Below are positions 6,168 to 10,838 of a stretch of DNA of 10,838 bases, one piece after another. The notes beneath the pieces are model-generated. The model did no database searches. It saw only the letters and a program-made list of their open reading frames with translations, and was not told the DNA's origin. Position 1 is the first letter of the stretch, and every line of letters begins with the position of its first letter. The translations under genes and the position numbers were made by a program. Origin of the DNA: Bacillota bacterium (GTDB lineage: Bacteria > Bacillota > Clostridia > Acetivibrionales > DSM-2933); the NCBI GenBank assembly GCA_030705945.1, contig JAUZPS010000113.1, positions 1 through 10,838 on the forward strand, written 5' to 3'.

Positions 6168-8336
6168 ATGGGAAAAATTGTTTTACTGGATGAAAATACT
6201 TCAAATAAAATAGCGGCAGGTGAAGTTGTAGAACGACCTGCTTCTGTTATAAAAGAACTTGTTGAAAATTCGATAGACGCTGGAGCTACCAACATAAATG
6301 TTGAAGTTAAAAATGGCGGAATAAGCCTTATGAGAATATCGGATAATGGCTCTGGCATAGATGAAGACGATGTTGAAATAGCGTTTGAGAGGCATGCCAC
6401 AAGTAAAATAAGGAGTGCCGACGAGCTTGAGTCTATTTCTACTCTTGGTTTCAGAGGAGAAGCTTTAGCTAGTATAGCATCTGTTTCTATAGTAGAACTC
6501 ACAACCAGAACACAAAAAAATTCATACGGTATTTATGCAAGAGTTGAAGGCGGAACATTAAAGGAAATTAAACAGACAGGATGTCCTGTCGGAACAACCT
6601 TTGTTGTAAGCAGCCTTTTTTACAATACACCTGCAAGGTATAAATTTTTAAAAAAAGACAGCACTGAATTTAGCTATATTTCTGAAATTATTAACCGAAT
6701 AGCGCTGGCAAAACCACAAATTTCATTCAAGCTAGCAGGCAATAATTCAATTGTTCTTCACACGCCAGGCAATAATGATTTGTTAAGCGTTATATTCAGC
6801 ATTTATGGAAAGGAAGTTAGTAAAAATCTTACACCCATATCTTTCGAGGACTCTCTCATAAGCATAAAAGGCTATGCTGGGAAACCAGAGATCTCAAGGT
6901 CCACGAGGGACTATCAGTCAATTTTTATAAATGGAAGATATATAAAAAGCAAACTTATATCAGCTGCAATTGACGAAGCCTATAAGACTTTTGTAATGAA
7001 AAATAAATTTCCTTTTGCAGTATTAAACCTCCAATTGAATCCTATGTTAGTTGATGTAAATGTACATCCGACTAAAATGGAGGTTCGTTTCTCAAATGAG
7101 CAGGAAATATTTAGAAGTATTTATCACGCTTTAAACAATGCTCTTTTAAGTACACCACTGATTAGAAATGTCCAGTTTATTGAGAAAGACGAAAATATTT
7201 TTAAAATTAAAAACCAAGGGCATAAAAATACTGAATACGTTCAGCAAAACTTGACCAAAAGTGGAATTAATTATAATAACTCTACATCACAGAGCGAAAA
7301 TTTTAATGTAGCGTCAGAAAATAATCTTTCAAAAAATTATAAATTAGATAACCAAACTAACAAAGATTCTTTAAAATATGAAGAACCTAGTTTTAAAGAA
7401 TCTAACTTTAATGAATCTAACTTTAAAGAATCAAACTTTAATGAATATAACAATAAAGAGCCTGATATTAAAGAGTCTGATATTAATAAAAATCAGGTTT
7501 CAAAGGCTGATAACTTAACTGATTTTAAAGTCATAGACGACAATCTGAATAACATTCAGAAAAATAATAGTTTGGTTAACGATATTAAAGAAAGCAGCGA
7601 AGATCAAACGGATAATATTAAAGAATCAATTTTAGGTAGTCATAATAAAGCTTCAGAGAAATATGACACAAATCAATTAACTATCAATACAGTTGACGGA
7701 ATAAGCACTGGAAAAGTTTATAATGGAACAAATAATATCAAAGAAGCTTCTGGCAATTTTATTAACTCAAACATTATAGGACAGATATTTTCTACGTATA
7801 TTCTCCTGCAGAAAGATAATAACCTTCTTTTAATAGATCAGCATGCAGCTCATGAAAGGATTATGTACGAATATTATAAAGAAAAATTTAAAAAGCAGGA
7901 CCCCTTCACACAGATGTTGCTGACACCTGTTGTTATTGAATTACAGTATAGCGAAATTAAAATGATTGAAGATAAAAAGGAAGTTTTTAATAATTTAGGT
8001 TTTAATTTTGACGAATTTGGAAATAATTCTATTATAATTAGATCAGTTCCGTTTATTAACGATACTGATTCTGTAAAAGAGCTTTTTTTAGAGATAATAG
8101 ATAAAATAAAAAAGTCTAATTCGGAAGATGTAAGTCTTATAGCAGACGAAGCAATCTATACAATAGCTTGTAAATCGGCTGTTAAGGCAAATAAAAAACT
8201 TGATGAAAAAGAGATAAACGCAATTTTAGAAAAGCTTGACCGAGCAGAGAATCCTTACACTTGTCCACATGGACGGCCTGTTATTGTTAAGCTTACTAAG
8301 TATGAACTGGAAAAAATGTTTAAGAGAATTTTGTAG
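6168..8336 (+). CDS. mutL: DNA mismatch repair protein MutL (endonuclease type)
   Basis: MutL couples MutS mismatch recognition to strand incision. The N-terminal GHKL ATPase shows motif I around ELVENSIDAGA (residues 28-38), motif II DNGSGI, and motif III GFRGEALASIASV. The C-terminal dimerisation domain carries the metal-dependent endonuclease motifs DQHAAHERIMYE (557-568), ACKSAVKA from 667, and CPHGRP (699-704), as expected in bacteria lacking MutH. At 722 residues it is longer than typical Firmicute MutL (about 630); the excess lies in the Asn/Lys/Glu/Ser-rich linker, roughly 345-528, which contains tandem pentapeptides at 407-441. Start ATG at 6168 has AGAAGGT 7 nt upstream. It follows mutS in the same operon and its stop overlaps the ribosome binding site of miaA. 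Confidence 0.98.
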   Translation: MGKIVLLDENTSNKIAAGEVVERPASVIKELVENSIDAGATNINVEVKNGGISLMRISDNGSGIDEDDVEIAFERHATSKIRSADELESISTLGFRGEALASIASVSIVELTTRTQKNSYGIYARVEGGTLKEIKQTGCPVGTTFVVSSLFYNTPARYKFLKKDSTEFSYISEIINRIALAKPQISFKLAGNNSIVLHTPGNNDLLSVIFSIYGKEVSKNLTPISFEDSLISIKGYAGKPEISRSTRDYQSIFINGRYIKSKLISAAIDEAYKTFVMKNKFPFAVLNLQLNPMLVDVNVHPTKMEVRFSNEQEIFRSIYHALNNALLSTPLIRNVQFIEKDENIFKIKNQGHKNTEYVQQNLTKSGINYNNSTSQSENFNVASENNLSKNYKLDNQTNKDSLKYEEPSFKESNFNESNFKESNFNEYNNKEPDIKESDINKNQVSKADNLTDFKVIDDNLNNIQKNNSLVNDIKESSEDQTDNIKESILGSHNKASEKYDTNQLTINTVDGISTGKVYNGTNNIKEASGNFINSNIIGQIFSTYILLQKDNNLLLIDQHAAHERIMYEYYKEKFKKQDPFTQMLLTPVVIELQYSEIKMIEDKKEVFNNLGFNFDEFGNNSIIIRSVPFINDTDSVKELFLEIIDKIKKSNSEDVSLIADEAIYTIACKSAVKANKKLDEKEINAILEKLDRAENPYTCPHGRPVIVKLTKYELEKMFKRIL
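7386..7490 (+). repeat. In-frame 15-bp tandem repeat in the MutL linker
   Basis: Seven consecutive 15-bp units encode degenerate pentapeptides: PSFKE, SNFNE, SNFKE, SNFNE, YNNKE, PDIKE, SDINK. Units two to four are nearly identical at DNA level (TCTAACTTTAATGAA, TCTAACTTTAAAGAA, TCAAACTTTAATGAA); later ones are diverged. The period is a multiple of three, so gain or loss of units would keep the reading frame and change only linker length. Confidence 0.85.
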
Positions 8337-8344
8337 GGGTGAAT

Positions 8345-9286
8345 ATGAATAGGGTTATAGTAATTATCGGACCCACCGCATCTGGAAAAACTGCTCTATC
8401 AATCAGTTTAGCCAAGGAAATGGGTGGAGAGATTATCTCTGCTGATTCGATGCAGATTTATAGATATATGAACATAGGAACAGCAAAACCGGATAAGGAG
8501 GAAATGGCCGGTATACCTCATTATCTTATTGATGAGGTAAATCCTGATGAAGAGTTCAGTGTTGCTAAGTTTAAGTTACTCGCAACAGAATACATTGACG
8601 AAATTATTAAAAATGGAAAGCAGCCAATCGTAGTTGGCGGTACGGGACTATATATTAATTCTCTATTATATAATATTGATTTTTCTGAAACTATTTGTGA
8701 TTGGGAATTAAGAGATAAGCTGAAAAAAGAAGCAGAAGAATTCGGAAACGAATTTTTGCATAAAAAATTAGAATTAATTGATCCTGTAGCAGCTAAAAGA
8801 ATACATATTAACGATTTGAAGAGAATTATTAGGGCTATAGAGGTTTATGAATATTCTAAAAAAACTATTTCAGAGCATCAGGAGGTGTCCAGAAAAAACC
8901 CTTCCAAATATAGATTTTACAGCTATGGATTGATGATGGACAGGGAAAGGTTATATGACAGAATAAATAAAAGGGTAGACCTAATGTTTGAAAGGGGACT
9001 GATTGAGGAAGTAAAAAATCTTATTAAGCTGGGCTATGACAAAAATTCAGTAGCAATGCAGGCTATCGGGTATAAAGAGACTTTAGCGTATTTAAAGGGA
9101 GACATGACCTTGGAAGATGCGCTTGAATTAATAAAGAGAGAATCAAGAAGATATGCTAAGCGTCAGATTACCTGGTTTAAACGAACAGAAAATATCAATT
9201 GGATTGATTTAGAGATTGAAAATGATTTAAATAAAATTACAAAAAATATTAAAAATAATATTGCAACATATGGTAATTTCCTATAG
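8345..9286 (+). CDS. miaA: tRNA dimethylallyltransferase MiaA
   Basis: MiaA transfers dimethylallyl from DMAPP to N6 of adenine 37 in tRNAs reading UNN codons, which steadies codon pairing. Using the ATG at 8345 it has 313 residues, normal for the family. The P-loop is GPTASGKT at residues 9-16, followed by SADSMQIYRYMNIGTAKP (the base-binding and catalytic Asp region) and GGTGLYINSLLY. Near the C terminus is the RRYAKRQITWFKR motif that contacts tRNA. An in-frame GTG lies two codons earlier at 8339, but AGGGG at 8335-8339 is correctly spaced for the ATG and would overlap the GTG, so I prefer the ATG. The gene begins 8 bp after the mutL stop, suggesting translational coupling, and is followed by hfq after 70 bp. 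Confidence 0.97.
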   Translation: MNRVIVIIGPTASGKTALSISLAKEMGGEIISADSMQIYRYMNIGTAKPDKEEMAGIPHYLIDEVNPDEEFSVAKFKLLATEYIDEIIKNGKQPIVVGGTGLYINSLLYNIDFSETICDWELRDKLKKEAEEFGNEFLHKKLELIDPVAAKRIHINDLKRIIRAIEVYEYSKKTISEHQEVSRKNPSKYRFYSYGLMMDRERLYDRINKRVDLMFERGLIEEVKNLIKLGYDKNSVAMQAIGYKETLAYLKGDMTLEDALELIKRESRRYAKRQITWFKRTENINWIDLEIENDLNKITKNIKNNIATYGNFL

Positions 9287-9356
9287 AATAGTTGTATGGT
9301 TTCGGGTTTTAAAAGATATGGCATGAAGAAAAATAGATAGATAGAGGAGGAGTTCT

Positions 9357-9599
9357 GTGAACAAGAATAATATTAATTTACAAGATGTTTTTTTAAATCA
9401 AGTTAGGAAAGAGCATATTGCCGTGACAATTTACCTTACTAATGGGTTTCAATTGAAAGGTATGGTAAAGGGTTTCGACAATTTTACTGTAGTTTTGGAT
9501 AGTGACGGAAGACAGCAGCTTGTTTACAAGCATGCGATATCAACCATAAGCCCGATGAAACTAGTAAATTTAATATTCAATGACAATAGGGAACAATAA
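9357..9599 (+). CDS. hfq: RNA chaperone Hfq
   Basis: Hfq is a hexameric Sm-like ring that binds A/U-rich RNA and can assist small RNA-mRNA pairing. The 80-residue sequence has the Sm1 motif over LQDVFLNQVRKEH through VTIYLTNGFQLKGMVKGFDNFTVVLD and the Sm2 motif YKHAISTI, including the Lys-His pair of the proximal RNA-binding face. The C-terminal tail is only about ten residues, typical of Gram-positive Hfq. Translation starts at GTG 9357, with a strong AGAGGAGGAG (9343-9352) just upstream and no competing ATG in frame. It follows miaA, as in many bacteria, and closes the operon: a strong terminator starts at the stop codon. Confidence 0.96.
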   Translation: MNKNNINLQDVFLNQVRKEHIAVTIYLTNGFQLKGMVKGFDNFTVVLDSDGRQQLVYKHAISTISPMKLVNLIFNDNREQ

Positions 9600-9626
9600 A
9601 AAAAGGCCGCTTAGCGGCTTTTTTAA
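9598..9626. terminator. Intrinsic terminator of the mutS-hfq operon (potentially bidirectional)
   Basis: The GCCGC (9606-9610) and GCGGC (9614-9618) arms pair around a TTA loop and are extended by A5/T5 tracts, with a run of seven Ts on the plus strand. This is a classic intrinsic terminator directly after the hfq stop. The A-tract gives a U-run on the minus strand, so it could also end lexA transcripts arriving from the right. Confidence 0.9.
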
Positions 9627-9632
9627 TTTTCG

Positions 9633-9750
9633 GTGAACGATAAGTAAATTCTTCTATCAATAATATAAATATCGATTGAAGAATTTACGTTATTAAAAAA
9701 ATAATTTATCGATTGATCGTTCAAAAACTTAATATGATAGGTATTCATAA
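9633..9750. repeat. Nested palindrome between hfq and lexA
   Basis: The outer arms TGAACGAT (9634-9641) and ATCGTTCA (9716-9723) and inner arms GTAAATTCTTC (9644-9654) and GAAGAATTTAC (9677-9687) are all perfect inverted repeats, nested in one ~90-bp structure. Immediately after the outer right arm, 9718-9748 (CGTTCAAAAACTTAATATG, then ATAGGTATTCA) resembles the middle of the family-1 repeat. This may be a decayed fifth copy. The region carries no gene and would lie in the lexA 3' untranslated RNA if transcription reaches the operon terminator. Confidence 0.6.
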
Positions 9751-9757
9751 TATAAAA

Positions 9758-10399
9758 TTACAGCTTTCTGAAAACTCCTATAACTTTTCCTAAAATGCTA
9801 AGGTTCTCTCTGACAATAATCGGATCGAGATATTTATTCTCAGGTTGAAGTCTTACATATCCTTTTTCCTTATAAAATGTCTTAACTGTTGCCTCATCAC
9901 CAATTAAGGCTACCACTATATCTCCGTTGTTAGCTGTTGACTGTTGTTTGACAAGAACAAGGTCCTTATCTAATATACCAGCTTCTATCATACTATCTCC
10001 CTGGACTTTTAGCATAAATGCAATAGAATTCTGAACAAAATCAACTGGAAGAGGAAAGGTATCTTCTATATTTTCTACAGCTAGAATAGGTTGACCTGCA
10101 GTGACTTTGCCGACAATAGGAATATCAACCAGTTCTTTTCTTGGATAATAGTCTTTTTCATCCCTTTTATTATCGTTATTTTTCTTATTAATAATTTTTA
10201 AAGCCCTTGGTTTTGTAGGAGCTTTTTGAATCTGACCGCTTTTAGTCAACTTCTCCAGATAACTATGAACTGTTGAAGTGGACCTTAAGCCTACAGCTTT
10301 ACATATTTCACGAACAGAAGGAGGATAACCTTTTTCTGAAACTTCCTTGTTTATAAATTCAAGAATTTTTTCCTGCTTTTCATTTTGCTTATCAATCAT
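9758..10399 (-). CDS. lexA: LexA, SOS repressor
   Basis: LexA represses DNA damage genes and cleaves itself when RecA filaments form. The N-terminal winged helix-turn-helix spans about residues 5-65 (from the ATG), including YPPSVREICKAVGLRSTSTVHSYLEKL. The C-terminal S24-type domain has the scissile Ala-Gly at 101-102 in VTAGQP, nucleophile Ser136 in QGDSMIEAG, and general-base Lys173 in TVKTF. It has 213 residues from this ATG. A GTG at 10408 would add three residues, but GGGGTG (10404-10409 on the minus strand) is a good ribosome binding site for the ATG and contains the GTG, so the ATG is preferred. It converges with hfq. I find no GAAC-N4-GTTC type LexA box in the upstream 150 bp, which is occupied by family-1 copy D; autoregulation therefore cannot be confirmed here. 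Confidence 0.95.
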   Translation of the reverse strand: MIDKQNEKQEKILEFINKEVSEKGYPPSVREICKAVGLRSTSTVHSYLEKLTKSGQIQKAPTKPRALKIINKKNNDNKRDEKDYYPRKELVDIPIVGKVTAGQPILAVENIEDTFPLPVDFVQNSIAFMLKVQGDSMIEAGILDKDLVLVKQQSTANNGDIVVALIGDEATVKTFYKEKGYVRLQPENKYLDPIIVRENLSILGKVIGVFRKL

Positions 10400-10427
10400 G
10401 TCATGCACCCCGTTTTATTGTTAGTTT

Positions 10428-10532
10428 GGCAGTATCAAAAATAAAACTTGTATACTTGTCGTTTCAAAAACTTGATATAATAGGTTTTCACCTTACAAAA
10501 CTTGAATAATAAATTTTTCGAAACGCCCTTAT
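10428..10532 (+). repeat. Family-1 interspersed repeat, copy D, directly upstream of lexA
   Basis: This intact copy starts GGCAGTATCAAAAA and ends TTTTTCGAAACGCCCTTAT, with the palindromic core at 10461-10524 (GTTTCAAAAA against TTTTTCGAAAC) and TTGATATAAT inside it. It closely resembles copy B. Its 5' end lies 29 bp before the preferred lexA ATG, so the lexA transcription start is probably within or beyond the element. On the lexA strand TTGAAA occurs at the core edge and could serve as a -35, but the -10 is unclear. The TATAAT box in the element's own orientation points away from lexA. Confidence 0.85.
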
Positions 10533-10581
10533 AGATAACCAAATGTAACTAATAAAACTAATTTTACATTTGGTTATCTAT
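10531..10581. repeat. Perfect 18-bp inverted repeat abutting repeat copy D
   Basis: ATAGATAACCAAATGTAA (10531-10548) and its exact complement (10564-10581) flank a 15-nt AT-rich loop. There is no T-run on either side, so it is not an obvious intrinsic terminator. The left arm begins at the last two bases of family-1 copy D. Confidence 0.85.
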
Positions 10582-10615
10582 TAATATCTGAACTTAAACT
10601 TGCCAATATTATGTA

Positions 10616-10735
10616 CTAATATAAATTAAAATCATTATTATTCTTAACATTTAGCAGAGCGCAACAATTAACATTTTTACAGTATTTTGCTTTGTTAAAT
10701 AATTGTAAAGATAAATTGATTTTAATTTATATAAG
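10616..10735. repeat. Nested ~115-bp inverted repeat adjoining family-2 copy 2
   Basis: ATAAATTAAAATCA (10621-10634) and TGATTTTAATTTAT (10717-10730) are perfect 14-bp arms; pairing continues outward with one mismatch to about 10616 and 10735. Inside, ACAATTAACA (10664-10673) pairs imperfectly with TGTTAAATAATTGT (10693-10706). No coding potential or known RNA is recognisable. The outer right arm runs into the start of the family-2 repeat. AT-rich composition makes partial pairing less telling, but the 14-bp arms are unlikely to be accidental. Confidence 0.55.
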
Positions 10736-10820
10736 TTGCAAAAAAGAGTTTACATTAAAAATGCAGTTAATACGTCTGCATTTTACTAAAGCTGAGCTTT
10801 TCGCGCCTAATGAATCAAGG
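10729..10820 (+). repeat. Family-2 palindromic repeat, copy 2
   Basis: From ATATAAGTTGCAAAAAAG through ACATTAAAAATGCAG, TTAATACGT, CTGCATTTTAC and AAAGCTGA to AATGAATCAAGG this matches the reverse complement of the mutS-mutL element closely. The left terminal repeat is nearly intact, while the right has decayed (TTTTCGCGCCTAAT against TTTTTCGCAACTTAT). The central AATGCAG/CTGCATT hairpin is preserved. It lies about 320 bp upstream of lexA, and no gene is visible to its right before the window ends. Confidence 0.85.
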
Positions 10821-10838
10821 TATATATTTTGCAATATA

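Noticed and set aside
6152..6502. 116-residue minus-strand open frame over the start of mutL
   Set aside because: It is the antisense of the conserved MutL ATPase domain, serine-rich and without a recognisable domain.
9718..9748. A definite fifth family-1 copy
   Set aside because: Only about 30 bp of the middle block resemble the family, with indels, and neither end motif is present, so it is noted only as a possible remnant.
1..10532. Family-1 repeats as a CRISPR array
   Set aside because: The copies are kilobases apart, in both orientations, ~105 bp long and diverged; there are no regular spacers and no cas genes.
206..10532. Family-1 repeats as integron attC sites
   Set aside because: The palindromic core and GTT/AAC-like ends raised the idea, but the R' and R'' core sites are absent, no integrase is present, and the neighbouring genes are chromosomal housekeeping genes rather than cassettes.

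Overview
The window looks like a low-GC Clostridia chromosome. Coding and especially intergenic DNA is very AT-rich, ribosome binding sites are strong GGAGG types, and the right two thirds carries the order ylbF-family gene, mutS, mutL, miaA, hfq, with lexA converging on hfq. That arrangement is familiar from Clostridium and relatives. No tRNA, rRNA, transposase or CRISPR array is visible.

Layout. Positions 1-352 hold no gene: two copies of a ~105-bp repeat (family 1) lie head to head around one terminator-like hairpin, and a second hairpin follows. Positions 353-970 are an extremely AT-rich leader with one plausible promoter. At 971-1843 is a flavodoxin-ferredoxin fusion of the EFR1 type, and at 1935-2639 a small exported L,D-transpeptidase whose stop codon lies inside a perfect hairpin. 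A third family-1 copy follows (2674-2777). The probable operon ylbF-like, mutS, mutL, miaA, hfq runs from 2958 to 9599 and ends in a clear terminator. lexA reads leftward from about 10399. The 430 bp upstream of lexA are almost entirely repeats: a fourth family-1 copy, a perfect 18-bp hairpin, a nested ~115-bp palindrome, and a copy of a second family (family 2) whose other copy fills the mutS-mutL gap.

How the genes fit together. MutS finds mismatches and MutL is its endonuclease-type partner, with both catalytic metal motifs visible. MiaA prenylates A37 of tRNAs, Hfq is the Sm-like RNA chaperone, and LexA is the SOS repressor. The block therefore combines genome maintenance with RNA modification and RNA-based regulation. 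The YlbF-like protein, with a five-cysteine tail, probably belongs to the family that forms Fe-S-containing complexes acting on RNA processing.

The genes themselves are ordinary. What merits a second look is the non-coding DNA: two short interspersed repeat families with no transposase in view. Family 1 (four copies) has degenerate terminal inverted repeats, a palindromic core and a conserved TATAAT-like box. At all three visible 3' ends it sits beside a perfect hairpin of unrelated sequence. One copy occupies the lexA upstream region, where I find no LexA box. Family 2 is a MITE-like palindrome inside the mismatch repair operon, and the shared sequence reaches the mutS stop codon. MutL also carries an in-frame 15-bp tandem repeat in its linker.
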